Shown: positions 49,024 through 63,370, counted from the stretch's first letter. The stretch is DNA of 64,000 nucleotides from Brachynemurus nebulosus (GCA_035578155.1 JAPWDM010000068.1:186001-250000); one strand, 5' to 3'. The notes: a model not told the origin generated them from the letters alone. Translations and numbers: made by a program.

Positions 49024-49281
49024 AAGTCCGCCTAGAATATACGGTTGAGCTGATTTTTTTAATGAGGGCCACCAGGGTCTTGCAGATCGAAAACGCCATA
49101 AATAAGCTATCGAACCAATTCTGAAAATTTTGTCACTGTTAGAAATTACCCAGCCGATTTTAAAAATTCTTTTACTCTTAGAAAGCTAAACTATTTTAAA
49201 TGGATACAGGTCTTAGATGAGATCCGCCAGTGACCAATATTTGGAAATTCGCTATGTTATGCAGATGTTGCGACAGGGGTA

Positions 49282-52189
49282 TTTTAAACGTAGAAAATAT
49301 ATTAAAATAATATTACAACATGAAACCACTTTTTTGATCAACATACGCAAAGGCAATTATTTACTCCTGTAACTGAAGTTTAAATTTTAACTAACGATTA
49401 GGTAACTGAAGATTTATTGGTCGTTTATGAAATTGGGCATCAATATTGTAACTGGGCACGTACAATTGTAGTATGTTTGTAACTTTGTTAAGTATTGTAA
49501 TACGTCTTAAAATGAACGAAATCGGAGAAGGACATTTCCGTAACATTTCTTGTAAGTAGACCTATTTTTAAATAGCATCTGCACCTGCAACCAGAAGTTA
49601 ACTGGTTGCGAGCTAGAGTCACAATTTTATCCATTGTTCACACTAGGGTGGGAAGTAGTATCTAATAAGTAGAATATGTAAGTATGTAAGAATAATACAG
49701 TATGAACCACCTGGGCCGGATTTAGAATGGGGCAGTGGGGGCATGTCCCCCCTCCTGCAAGCTTTTAGGGGCGCCAAAAACGTAAGCTGAGGGGCGCTAA
49801 AACGGTGAAAATGTTTAATTAGTAATTTTTTTGGCGTAGTGATGGAAGGAAGTGATGAGAAAAAAAAATGGCTAACACTATCCATTTCTGATGGAGGTAG
49901 GGGCGGATGAGTAAAAAAAAAAGACCAACAGTGTCCATTTCTGATAGGGGCCAGCTGAACCCAAATGTAGTGTTGGATAAGCAAAAAAAAGGTCAACAGG
50001 GACCATTTTTAATAGGGGCCAGCTGAACCCAAATGTAGTGTTGGAAGAGTGACCATTTCTGATAGGGGCTAGCTGAACCCAAATGTACTGTTGACCTGTT
50101 TTTTTTCTTTTTTAGGGAACAATTTTTAAAATATCGCTGCACCAAAATTTCTTAGTTTGCATTTTGCCGCGGAGGGCGCCACCGGCCCTGTGTATCACCT
50201 TACTGTATTTTTAACTTTTTTTAATTTCATGTTGTCTTTTATAGCTTTGGTAGGTACCTAACTTAATTACAATATTATTGACGCATTCTGTATTGTTTCT
50301 GTTGCAATAAATATTATTATTATTGTCATTATTGTTTTATTATTACGAGTATGTATATATTGATGTAAATTATGTGTGCGTGCTCTTTGTTTAAATATGT
50401 AGCTACTTAAAAGGTAAAAGGTGGGTAAAAGTTAAGTGCTTTTTCAATAATTATAAACATTTCGTAATCAATAAAAAGGACATTAATTTATGACCGAATA
50501 GAATTATTATCTACATTACATCGCTTGAAATGAATGAAGGTTACCAATCCAAAATAATACATAAAATATTTATTTATGTTTGCGTATTATATGTGAAAGT
50601 AATTATAGTAATGAATTTTCAATTACATTATAGAAAGTACGGATATATATGCAGACAATTAAAAGAAAATTTAATTTTTGTTTCAAAATGTATTTAAAAA
50701 TTATTATAATTTTTTTTTATATTATCGAGCAGTGGACTAAATAAAACCACTTTTCCTTTTAAAATAACTAAATATCGCAAACTGTCTACAACCATAAATA
50801 AACTGATATCTTTTAAGTGAGACACGTTGTCGATGAATTGAGCTGAAACATACAGTGATTGGATGATTAAAACTGAATAAAATTTGTTGTAAATAGGGAA
50901 GATTTGGAATAATGCTATTTATTCGACACGTTATTTTTATTGCTTAAAAAAGAGAGAAGTTCAAATTTGAGGCTTTGTTGCATTTTTTCTTTTTTTTGCA
51001 AAAGATAAAGGTGTACGCTTTGTATAATGATTGTTCCTATAGAACGTTCAAAAAACTAATATTGAGAACGATTAGAAAGACGTATAAGCATATGTAGACA
51101 TGTAGTATTCGCAACTTTCGTACTATACGGCTGATAGCAGAAATAGAACCCGGGGGCATAAAAAACTAGGTTAAAAATGAGTTAAAAAATTAAGTGGACT
51201 ATGAACACCAGACATAAACATAAATAAATAAATAATAATAATAATAATAAATAAATTCTGTATTTAAACCAACGGTTATTACAGGTGGTTGATATTATCT
51301 TATTTAAGGAGAGGGTAAGGTTAATTCGTACAAAAAAGGCATGTTTTTGGTACTAGTTTTGTGACGACACAGTTAAAATCTCTATTAAAACCAGCGGTAC
51401 ATTAAAGTATAACATTCGAAGAATATTGTATAAAATTTTGAAGAAATATTAAAAAATACAGTAATGGCAGCAATTATTCGAACGTGTCTCGGAAAAAAGT
51501 AGAATTGCGGTGCCCCTCATAACTTGGTGCTGGATCATCCGAAATAAAAAAATGAAAGTTCATTCGTTAGATAATAGTTTTTCTCAGGTAACGCTGGGAG
51601 GGTTTTTCGAAATTTCAATTTTTGACTTTTTTGGAACACTTAGAACGAAAAAACATGATTTTTGCGAAAAAAATTGGCTAATTTGTTATTGTAAAATAAA
51701 AATTATTAACAAATTTAAAAGAAACTCTCCAGCGTTACCTCGTACATTATGTACAGAAATAGTGTTCAAAATTTCAAGATCGGTGCTGTAGTTTTGAAGT
51801 TATCAGGGGCACCGACTTTGAAAACGTGAGCTGTGGGGAAGACGCTTTAAAGTTTTGAACACTTAAAAATTTTTGTATAAAACTGACATAGAATACTTAC
51901 TGCTAAACCAAATTTTGTACCCTACACTGACAAAATATACAGTACAGGTATAAATACGTTAGTACTTCCATTGAAATTTCTATAACTGAGAGAGGGAGAT
52001 ATATAGAGAGCGAAACATCTGCCAGGTAACAACAAAAATGTTTATAACTTCGTCAGTTTTGCTCCAATCAACTTGAAATTTTGAGACAATATTCTTGAGA
52101 TATTATGCATTCAGTTAAAAAAATAAATAAAATGCAAAAAAATTATTTTAATACCTTACCCTGTCCTTTACAATTTCCTGTTATTAATA
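49282..52189. other. AT-rich region with a 4-unit tandem repeat, no gene
   Basis: A segment bracketed by GGGCCGGATTT (about 49714) and CCACCGGCCCTG (about 50180) holds four units marked by CCATTTCTGATAGGGGC and GCTGAACCCAAATGTAGTG (49876-50098). It may be an unclassified MITE. The rest shows only frames under 120 aa without domains and a short AAT/AAAT run (51221-51255). Confidence 0.5.
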
Positions 52190-52586
52190 AATTGTATTAA
52201 CGTAGTTGCTCTGAGATAGTCAGATACAAAAGTATATCTCAGCGAAAAAACTTTCTTTTATCAAAAATTAAATAACGTGTTAATATTCTTCAGTTATTAT
52301 ATTTGTATACCACTTATTTTTTTGAATTTCCGTGTGCTTATGTTGTAGTAATATCAAAGCATTGTTGAAAAAGCGTTGTAAAAACGTTGTAAAATGATGT
52401 TTATAAACTATATTTCAGAACGGTATGGTGAATATTTTTTATTTCTTATCAAATATGGTTTCTAACTTTGTATTTTATAACATATTAAATTTTTATCAAA
52501 ATCTTTTGACACGTTTTCATTTTATTAAAAAATAGAGTTTTCCCATAAGAGCCCGTGTTAAAATTACAAAACTTTGATATCGTTTT
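52190..52586 (+). repeat. Repeat Y, split copy, left part
   Basis: It matches 26420-26812. The match resumes at 56474 after the inserted element: the continuous sequence ATCGTTTTTCTC of the other copy is broken here after CGTTTT(T). Confidence 0.8.
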
Positions 52587-52706
52587 TTAGCGAATTTCCA
52601 AAACTGGAAATTCAGCTTTTACGCCAGGTGTCATGGTGCGACCTAAGCCCGAGACCATATCAGAAATATGTTTTGAGGTCCCTAGAATACGAAAATGATA
52701 TTCACT

Positions 52707-52770
<64 letters not shown>

Positions 52771-55700
52771 CCGCGCGATAACTCTCGAACGAAGCGTTTA
52801 ATACTTATGAAATTTTGTGTGCGAATTCGATTTTCCAAATCGTTGGATGAGTTCGTTAGCCAGACACGTCGGATGCCCAGAAGTAGGTTTTCCGGGCGTT
52901 TTTTGTCAACAAAATGAGTTTTTTGCCAGAATTAAGCAATTTTTCAAATTTTTTTTTACACTAAGCCATTGTAAAAGGTAAAACGCATAAAAAATGTTTT
53001 TATACCGTTGCTCTAAATTAGTTACTTTTCGAGAAAAACTAGGAAATATGTCGTTCTCCATTTCACTCGCACTCGCATTCTTTTTTTTTCTGTCTCATTT
53101 TTTGCGAGCTAAATTCGAAAAAAGCCGCTTTATAAGTAGCGTGTCATGATTTTTTTAATCCAATTTAACGATTCGGCTATATTCTATTTCTCTGTCAGTT
53201 AAATGTTTTTATAATGTATCTCTGTTCCATTTTTTTTTACAAAAAAAATCCCGACGATATCTGTTATGTGATATGATCAGAATTTAGATTATATTTACAC
53301 CTTCCTAAAATTAATAAGAGTTTGCTTCAATCGTATAAAAATTACGTTAAATCATATTCAAACAATAATATTTTTACGTAATTTTTTATCCAATTGACAA
53401 TACAGTTATGATTAGAATTGTATAATCAGGGCATTCTAATATTAAATAATTTTGCACATTCAATTTTTTTTTTTTAACAAAGAAAAATTTTTTTAAATTT
53501 TGACACATTCTTTTATGAAATTTCGATTAAGAAATATTAAAAAATTTTAAAGTGAATCATTTAAAAAGAGTTAAAAATAAATTAAAAAGGAAACATTTCT
53601 CTATTTTAACATATTTGTAAAGAAAATTTTACAGTTTACTTACAGTTTTTTGAAAAAATGTAATAACATTTTTACATACAATAAAGATTATATTTGAACG
53701 GTAGGAAATCCACAAATTTTTTTTTATTTCTTTAATTAATTATTAAATTTGGTTTTAGAAGAAAATCTTCGTCTAATTCGCTCCAAGCCGAAAGTATAGC
53801 CACTAATAAGGACATTCCACTGTTAAAATAAATGGAAAATATATTGAAATTTATTTAATGAAAGCCATTCATACACATTTTTAAAATATCCTTTTGAATT
53901 ATATAACAAATAAAATCTGTGTAAAAAAATCTAATTGACGTGTTTTTTCTCAATTTGCTAATATTAAGTAAGGCTCGTTAATTAGGGAGTGATTGTGTTA
54001 AAATTTTAATATAAAATATGGTAATTTTAACCCTCTTTAAAAGAACATTTCGATTTTAACAATAAAAAAATTTTAAAAAGTGTTTTCGTTTTTCCCGGAT
54101 TACCAAAAACTGTTCATAGGCATATCTGTGACTAAAGCTGCCTCCCTTTCTTAAGAAAATAAAGTATTTTTAAAATTTTGTGCAAAAGAATAAAACACAA
54201 TTAACGAAAAAAAAGTACGCGTTTCCATATTTTTAAGATTTTGTAGTACAAGAAAATCCTTATAAATTCATCATATCTGTTATTGCATTTACTAGCTTTT
54301 ACGCAATTTAATAAACAAAAGTCTGAAAATGGACGTAGAATCTCACTGTTATTAATTATTATGTCTTAGTCTTTTGAAAAATTATTTTTTGAACTAAAAT
54401 AAGAATAGGAGGAATATAAACTTAGGGGTAAACGACAGGAGTATATAAACTTTATTTTAGATTCTACGTTTATTTTTACAGAAAATCATCAAGTACCTAT
54501 TATTTCTTTTTTGAATGTATAAATACAAAAAGTTCGAAATTATTTTATATTAGAATTTCAATTTTGGTCGACCCTACGGGTTGTCCCCATTTACTCTTTT
54601 CTCGTCTCTTTTGACCCCAATTTTTCATAGAGAAGAAATTATACGATTTTTGTTAATTTTTCAAAAACCACCGATATTTTTAAATTTTTTTGGATACTGC
54701 TGATAAAGTGACCATCTTCGCGTAAATTTTTAATATATTAAAGATTAGGTACTCATAAAATAAATACAAAAAAATACGGTGTGAAGTCGGAATGCGTACC
54801 TATTCATCCTTGTCTACGGTAGCACATTTTTTATTGACATAAATATTAGAAACGCAGGAAAAGAGACCAGGAATCAACATAGAAGTGGATTATGGTACGA
54901 TATATTTTCTGAAAAAAGTGCTTAGGACCAAAGTTATAGAGTTCAAAGTGATGCACTTGATGATCTTGAAGCACTTGACTCTCGTGATGCACTTGACTTT
55001 GAAGTTGACCTTGAGGTCAATTTCCAAAGTCATTTGAAAATCATTTAATATTTTTCAAAAGGAGTAGTTTACTTTTCATCCCTAAATGGTTCAAAGTATA
55101 TTCGAACGAATTTCACATGCAAGATAGAAAATAAGTGATCAAGAAGTAATTTTGAAAAATACTTGCTCAATCGCAATCGGAAAAATAATAGTTAATCATA
55201 TGTTGAATTTAATTCCTAATATGATAACTATAGAGTAGCAATAAAAATTTTAAAAAATTTTGAAAATTTCTAATATAACATAAAGTTAATGTTTAACTTA
55301 CAATTGGAGTGATATTAAATCTTTTCTTAACTTCTAAAATTACTTACAAAAATGTTTTCTTCTAATTTTTTCTATAAATTTGCGCCTATTTTTTCATTTC
55401 GTCAGGTTTTTATTTTTTTTATTTTAGAAAAATAACGCAACAAATCAATTTTGAAGATAGATTGAGTCAATACATGAAATTACTGCTTATAGGTACAGGA
55501 TATGGTCAAAGTTCGGCAATGGCTAATCATTTTCAACTGACCTTGAAAATCGATTTCAGGGTCACTATCAAGTGCATCGCTTTAAATTCTACAAATTTGG
55601 TACTCAGCCCTTTTTTCAAAAAATATGCCGTTTCAAAAATATTTAGCTATAACTGTTTTCATCTACAGAGGTTGAATGGTGTTTTCTACCCCTAAAAAGC

Positions 55701-56473
55701 GTATTTAGCCGAAATAAAAAAACACGTATTTAATATTTTTCGCTGTTTAATAAGTATGTTAAGTTTCATTCAAAATTCAAAGTATTAGTTGGGTAGTGTT
55801 ATTTGTCAGAATGTTTTGCCGATCTAGTTTTTTCAATATTTCTTTGCTCGTTTTCAGAATTTGTATTTTAATTTCTACGGACAAATAACTCATTCTTTTC
55901 TTCGATTTGAGTAACTTTTATTTGCTGATGTTGACCATTAATTGATCGAAACATATCAAATATTTTTCAATGATTTTTTTAGCGAATGTCGAAAATTTTG
56001 AAAATTTTTTCACCGTTAGTAAGTTAAAGTATTTGAATTCATTAAGTAATTAAATGATGTCCACAAGAACCTTACGAACTACCATAAGTTATATGAGATC
56101 CCTAGGACCCGTTTTTTACTGTTAGGATAAACTTTTTACTAAAATTATTTTAGATGAATAAAGGTTATGTTGTATGATTTCCGCCAGGGTTTACTGTTCT
56201 CATTATTGTAAAAAATAAACTAACCGACCGATTTTGAAAATTTTTTCACTGTTAGAGAACTAAATTATTTTAGATGGATACAACTATGCTGCACAAAGTC
56301 CGTTCGGGTTCTTGGGTTCCAAAAATATCAAAACTAATTACCCAGCCGATTTTAAAAAATCTTTTACTCTTAGAAAGCTAAACTATTTTAAATAGGTACA
56401 GTTCTTAGATGAGATCCGCCAGTCCCCAAAATTTGGAAATTCGCTATGTTATGCAGATGCTGCGACAGGGGTA
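52587..56473 (+). mobile_element. Helentron-like noncoding element, copy B (3.89 kb)
   Basis: It has the same structure as copy A on the opposite strand: left hairpin (GAATTTCCA/TGGAAATTC, 52591-52613), (TA)n at 52711-52766, the CAGACACGTCGGATGCCC module at about 52862, the AT-rich core, four tandem units (55990-56430) and right end GACAGGGGTA at 56473. Differences from copy A are scattered single bases, (TA)n length and a small slippage of CTTGATG-type units near 54955-55000. It interrupts repeat Y without an obvious target duplication beyond shared T residues. Confidence 0.78.
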
Positions 56474-56600
56474 TCTCAAAATTGGGGTGGTAAATTTTTT
56501 TTCGGTATTTTTTTTTAAATAAATATCTAGAGAAATTTCGTTAAAATCCTTTGAAAAAATCGTTTTATCGACCAACTACCTTAAATATTCCTATATCTAT
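56474..56600 (+). repeat. Repeat Y, split copy, right part
   Basis: CTCAAAATTGGGGTGG and AAATAAATATCTAGAGAA match 26814-26900 in order. Confidence 0.7.
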
Positions 56601-56624
56601 AATAACAATAGGAGAAAACAATTT

Positions 56625-57167
56625 TTATTGATATAAATAAAAACCACTCATTACAAAGCCACGAATCTTTAAGACTATTGTGATGTCGCGGTAGACAGCA
56701 TTTATCTTCACCGGCTCAAATTGCGCAGTAATTGCATAAACTGTGTTTCTGTATCGATATGCGCGTTTGTAAAACATTCTATTGTAGTTAATTGTAGCCA
56801 GGGATAAATTGGCCAAGTAAAAAGAAAAGGATTTGGGCTTCCTTACTCGCCAAGTTACAAATATCACAAATTTGTGTTGGGTCCCATTTATAAGTACCAT
56901 TTATATTATTTACATAAAATTTTACATATAACTGGCCCATCATACGTATTTGACTAACAATTCTATAATTCTTAGTTTCGAGATATTAAAATTTAGTGAA
57001 AGGTAAGAAGTGTTCTCATTCATATGCCTAATGAACTTACATATATAAATAATTGTAGGTGTGTTAGTGATACGCGTGTTATAGATCGAGCTCCGATAGC
57101 ACAAAATCATACCTGATAAAACACCTCCAATTAAAAAAGCTAAGTCAATAGTAACTAATGCCGACAA
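56625..57167 (-). pseudogene. Possible LINE C-terminal remnant
   Basis: Minus-strand frames contain WDPTQICDICNLASKEAQ, a C-x2-C start like the zinc motif near the end of many LINE ORF2 proteins, followed in another phase by ATINYNRMFYKRAYRYRNT. No RT motif is seen and the expected His/Cys partners are not clear. A weak call. Confidence 0.25.
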
Positions 57168-57662
57168 TAGGAAATACCCGACAGACCTTTCAATTTTCGT
57201 TAAATTCTATTTTTAAAAAATTTTTGAAATGGCCGAAAAAACCTCAAACTTACCTCACATAACACCTCGTTGAAATTCACATATGTTATAGCAAATTATA
57301 TATATTTTACTGAGTTATCGGTCTGTCTGGCATATTTTGTTAATTAATGTGTGACAGACCTATTATAATTAGTGAAAATTTTAGCCAAACTTACCTCACA
57401 TAACACCCTCGATTTTTTTGTGTCAATTAAAAGTTTTGGGTATTATCTACGTATTAAAATTGGTCTGTCTAATAAAAAACGTTATTAACCAGACTTAACT
57501 TAAAATGTTCAGCCTTCACGCATAAAATTGATAGCTGTTTGACGCAATGTTATCTTTAAAAGTATTTTTTTTTATTCTTAGAATTAAGTTTGGGACCTTT
57601 TATATAAATTGCAATTGACCCGGCCTTAAAAGAATATAGCTGTTCGTGAAATTAAATTTTAA

Positions 57663-57946
57663 CCCTTTGTACTCGAATAATTTTTTAGTATGGGTACTCA
57701 GCTACTCGACAGTAGTTTTAATAAAAAATTGTAATACATCAAAGATAAGTATTTTAAACAAAAGTAGTTTACTTAGATATTTTACTTTTATTTGCATATT
57801 ACAAACATTATATTTTAATATTAAATTTTATAATTTTCCTTAGTGTGACATTTGAAGTAAAGAATAGGATGGCGCCCTAGAGGCGCCTTTCGAGTGCAAA
57901 GGGTATTTATTGTGTCGCCGCGGCGGCGCCTATCGAGTACAAAGGG
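57663..57946. mobile_element. piggyBac-like MITE (284 bp)
   Basis: CCCTTTGTACTCGA (57663-57676) is the exact inverse of 57933-57946. TTAA flanks each side (57659-57662 and 57947-57950). TTAA duplication with CCC-type ends is the mark of piggyBac elements. It contains CG-rich GGCGCC repeats near 57870-57930 and no gene. Confidence 0.85.
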
Positions 57947-58358
57947 TTAAAATGTAGCGTTGACTTTTTTTTGTACACTTCCTTTAAGGCCGCGACAAAA
58001 CAGCTATTTTCTTTTTTTAAAATGAAGTTTAAGATCGCCTCTAATCAAAAATAATGGTCTGTCACATAAAAATCGTTTTTTACTAGGCCAGACTTAATGT
58101 TTTAAAGCTGCGAAGCAGCAATTTTCATGAAAAAAGTAGTTTTTAACGATTCTCAAACAAAGAAACAAATAAAGAAAGGAAATTTTCCAATTTTAATGTA
58201 AAGTCTAAAATCAGCTTTATTCATCGAAGCAAGTTTTTTTGGAAAATAAGGTGTTTTACCCAGTTAGGTTTCATTGTTAAGCGCATCAGTGTCTAATATT
58301 TTAAATACACTGGCTTATCCATAAGCCGACGAACATACATACATATAACTTACAAGTA

Positions 58359-59656
58359 AAGGTCCCGAGGCTGGACCTATCGACTTTGATAAAACTTAAA
58401 TATGTTGTAGAACATTAAAAAATAAGCGACACGCATTTTTGTTTATCTGCGGAAAAAACGGTTTGAAGGGGTGAAATCGCCCTTCAGAAATTGGGGTAAA
58501 AATTTAATTTTCAAATATCAACGTGGTAGGTATGTAAAATTTTTATAAGGTTTATTTTTTAATGATACTTTTCGTTATCGAAAAATTTGGTCGTAAATAT
58601 TTCGTAAATGGTGCATCGTAGTAAAAAATAACGAAATTTTTGAAGGCTTGAAGGAAGCAAGTTATAGGCATTCCAAACTTATTACGACTATCAGAATGTA
58701 GTTTTCGTTATCGAAAATTATCGATATCGAAGATAACGATATTTTCAAAATGGATGATACCTATATGGAAAAGAAATACCCTTTCAAAAGTATCGTTAGC
58801 TATTAAATTATACTTTTCGTTATTAAAATCTTTTGATAGAAACAATTTAGCAGGTGTGAAAGGTACTTCTTTCCCTTATATCATCTATATTGAAAATATC
58901 GTTATTTTCGGTATCCATAATTTTCGATTAACGAAAACTACAATATCCGTTACAAAAAACCAAAGAAGAACCTTACATACGATAGTCCAACTTCAGAACC
59001 ACTTATTGTGTCATTACTACCCACTGTCAGTATGTTAATAGTAAAAATGAGTGTATGAAAACTAGTATGTAATTTAAGAGGGTAACTCACTCCCTCCCAA
59101 ATGTTGCTTAAACTGAATTTTGAATTCAAGAATTCCATTTCTACATCATTCCAATTGTCTTAAACTATTTTTCATGAAGAAGAACTTTTTGAACCACCAA
59201 AATAGTACGACTATTCGGCACAGTCACCCCGTAGTTAACTACCCTTAGACTTAATATTAGAACGTTGAGAAAAGACAGGTCAATTAGATGTTTTAACTAG
59301 ATTTCAAATCTGTAAAGAAAACTTTTATGTTGCTTATTTTTCATCCCCTTTTTGCAAAATTAACACCCAAATTTTAACCCCCAGCCACCTCTGTTTATGT
59401 AATTTGAACAAACAATCAAACAATCAATAGATAGTTCTTTAAATTAGAGTAATATCGCCAATTTAAACTTTTGCTCTATCTCTTACTGTTTTCGAGATAT
59501 CTGAAAAATTAAATTTTTACCCCAATTTTTGAAGGGCGATTTCACCCCTTCAAACCGTTTTTCCGCAGATAAAAAATAATATATGTCGCTTATTTTTTAG
59601 TGTTCTACAACATATTTAAGTTTTATCAAAATCGATAGGTTCGGCCTCGGGACCTT
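58359..59656. mobile_element. Foldback/TIR element with ~150-bp arms (1.3 kb)
   Basis: The left end AAGGTCCCGAGGCTGGACC and the inverse of the right end (AAGGTCCCGAGGCCGAACC) agree, and the arms run through ACATATTTAAG/CTTAAATATGT and GAAGGGCGATTTCACCCC. TA lies on both sides (58357-58358 and 59657-59658). The interior has ATCGTTATTTTCG-type palindromes and no gene. Confidence 0.82.
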
Positions 59657-59693
59657 TATGTACTTGTTAGTTGTCTGTGTTACTCGTAGTTGT

Positions 59694-60722
59694 CCTCTCA
59701 CAGATAACGTTACCGAAGTGCCAATCGCCAATTTTCTTGAAACTTTGTGGTGTGTAGAGTAAGCAAAAATAAGGGACCCGTATTTATTTTATCGGCCAAG
59801 GCCCACGTTCAGGGGGTGAAACCAGCCCCTAAAGTAGGGGGTTCAAATCATATTTTTTAAGATATCTCGAAAACTATAAGAGATAGAAGAAAACTTTAAA
59901 CTGACGAAATATTACTAGCTGAAAGATCTATTCACCAGTGTAGGTTGAACCACGGTCGGGTTTAAAAGAGGGGCTGGAGGGGTAAATATGAGGGTAAATT
60001 TTCTTGTACAGCCTGAGTGATTCAGTGTATCAAATTTTTACCATCATAAACAGAAAGAGCACCAAAAAATAGGGGATACGTGTTTCGAAATACGTGTTTT
60101 ATTCAAGACATATAAGGAAAAAAAAATTGAATAGATTATATTGCATTATTATTGATTGCAAATACTTTCTATATTTTTTTAATTTTATGCTTATTTCATC
60201 ACGAAAATGTAAATTTTTACTTTCCGATAATGATTCATGTATTTTTCAGTACTTACTTAAATGGTAATTTAGTCATGTGTATATTTGAATATTCCTATTC
60301 TATATTTTTTACACCTATTTCTGCGAAAGTTGTCTGATCTGCCTGTGTTAATGAATTCTCGACAAGAAACAGTAATCTCTTTCGTTTACTGTTCAGATGC
60401 TTAGTAATAAATTTTGTGATTTGGGAAATGGGGTTGACAACTACAAAGCATACAAAAAGAATAAGAAAAGTAGTTTGAATGTTGAGAAAGAAATAAACCA
60501 AGTTTATTTGGTTAAAAAAGAATTTGTTAGAAGATACACGTAGTTGATTTGTTGATCGGAAGAGATTACTGCTTTTTGTCAAACATTAACTAATACTTGC
60601 AAGCCAGGGAACTTTGGCCGATAAAAAAAATACGGGTCCCTTATTTTTGCTTACTCTACACACTAGTAAAGTTTCAAGAAGATTGACGATTGGCACTTGG
60701 GTAGTGTTACTTGTCAGAGTAT
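59694..60722. mobile_element. Foldback family F, copy 4
   Basis: The outer ends AAGTGCCAATCG (about 59716) and CGATTGGCACTT (about 60688) are inverse. Both lead into AAAAATAAGGGACCCGTATT and its inverse. The left arm matches the family-F copies at 940 and 29648 for about 550 bp. The right arm is shortened. No gene is present. Confidence 0.75.
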
Positions 60723-60839
60723 TATGTACGTTATCATATGTTATCATATACATAATACATATACTTGTTATAGAAGTATTATTAAATTATTCCTGAGTAT
60801 TATTATTATTATTTTTTAGGCATTAGTTAACAATATTTG

Positions 60840-61273
60840 CCAGACAGAGCAATTTTAACAGATTGGTAATGTCTAAAAGTTTCATTAAAAAAAAAAAATT
60901 AGGGTGCTATGTGAGGTAAGCTTGCTTAAAATACTCACTAATTAAAAGAAGTCTGCCTGAGTTAAATTAATAAAATATGCCAGACAGACCAATTCCTTTG
61001 TAAAATATATATAATTTGCTATATGTGAAATTCAATGAGGTGTTATGTGAGGTAAGTTTGCCTAAAATTTTCACTAAAATAGGTCTGTCAGACATTAATA
61101 AACAAAATATGGCAGACAGACCGATTCCTAAGTTAAATGTATATAATTTGTGGCAACATATGTAAATTTTAACGAGGTGTTATGTGAGGTAAGTTTGCCT
61201 AAAATTTTCACTAATTAAAATAGGTCTGTCACACATTAATTAACAAAATATGCCAGACAGACCGATAACTCAG

Positions 61274-61275
<2 letters not shown>
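60840..61275. repeat. Tandem repeat, ~140-bp units (3+)
   Basis: Each unit has GTTATGTGAGGTAAG(T/C)TTG, CTAAAATTTTCACTAA, GTCTGTC and GCCAGACAGACC. Related units in inverse orientation lie at about 57250-57480. A (TA)n tract (61276-61361) follows and appears to have grown inside a TATATA stretch of the last unit. Confidence 0.85.

Positions 61276-61361
<86 letters not shown>
61276..61361. repeat. (TA)n microsatellite
   Basis: Uninterrupted TA repeats within the tandem-repeat arm. Confidence 0.95.
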
Positions 61362-61363
<2 letters not shown>

Positions 61364-61479
61364 TGCGGTAATTTGACGTAAGTTTAAGGATTTTTTCGGC
61401 CATTTAAAAAACTTTTTAAAAATAGAATTTAACAAAAATTTAAAGGTCTGTCGGGCATTTAATATTGTCGGCATTAGTT

Positions 61480-62435
61480 GAGGAGTGTCTTTACAAAAGG
61501 GGATATCTACATCTTATCATTTTTTTCAGAAAATTAAGAAAACCGACAGAGACAAGACACACAGATCTACACAAAGACTGCATAGCTATGTAGGTACTAT
61601 GTAATAAGATTAATGGAAGGGCATATTTAAAAAAAATATTTGACTTTTTAATTCAGTGGTACAAAATAAACAAAAAATTAAATATCCCCTTTTGCACAGA
61701 AATCTTTATGATATCCCCATTTGTTCTGTTCTAGTTGTAAATATCCCCTTTAGTTGTGTACTATTTGCTAATACCCCCTTTTGCAGTATACTTATTATTG
61801 TAAAGAATAATAAAACACTGGTTATTCATTTGTGTATGGAAAGTTTAACATTAGAATACACTAAGGCGTGTTATTTAACACACTTCAGATTTAAAGTGTA
61901 TTAACCTCGTGAGTCCTATGTCCACATCTGTGGACAAAACCATTTGAGGTTATCAAGTTGAAAATCTTTATTTAAAATTTAACTGGACATCAGTAAAACA
62001 AAATAAACATTGAAAAGTAAATTTAGATCGTTAAATACTCCGTTATATGTATAGTTAAATACATCTCAAAAACGACTTCACTAAAAAAATCGACTGAATC
62101 GTTTTAAATGACAGATAGGTTAATTTAAGTGTCAGGACTCAAGAGGTTAAAGTAAATATCTCGTTTTGAAAAGATTAATCAGAACCATCATACTTGCAAA
62201 TTTCAAATATCCTTTTTTGTTATGAAATCAATTCAGCATGAACGTATATTTTATGGGTCAAAATATCCCCTTTTGAAACAAAAACTCATTTTTGAAGCTA
62301 CTTTACTTGGAGAATATCGCGTTTTGATTAGGATCTAAGTGACGAAATTGTGCTTTTTAGCCCTAAGAACAAGACTGTATACTCAGTTAAAAAAACATAC
62401 ATATGTAAATATCCCCTTTTGTAAAGACACTCCTC
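61480..62435. mobile_element. 956-bp TIR element in the right arm
   Basis: GAGGAGTGTCTTTACAAAAG (61480) is the inverse of the end at 62435, for about 27 bp. AGTT flanks both sides (61476-61479 and 62436-62439). Removing it makes the right arm colinear with the left arm. The motif ATATCCCCTTTT is repeated many times inside on both strands, probably subterminal binding sites. There is no transposase. Confidence 0.82.
61905..62146. mobile_element. piggyBac-like MITE nested in the 956-bp element
   Basis: CCTCGTGAGTCC (61905) pairs with GGACTCAAGAGG (62135-62146), with TTAA on both sides (61901-61904 and 62147-62150). An inner palindrome TGTCCACATCTGTGGACA lies near 61919-61936. Noncoding. Confidence 0.8.
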
Positions 62436-62455
62436 AGTTACTATCGATTTAGCTT

Positions 62456-63320
<865 letters not shown>

Positions 63321-63370
63321 CTGCTTATCAGGTATGATTTTGTGCTGTGGAAGCTCGTTCTATTATCCTC

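Noticed and set aside
58700..58960. Repeated CGTTATCGAAAATTATCGAT stretches considered as a regulatory site cluster
   Set aside because: They lie within the interior of the 58359-59656 inverted-repeat element and look like diverged palindromic repeats of that element.
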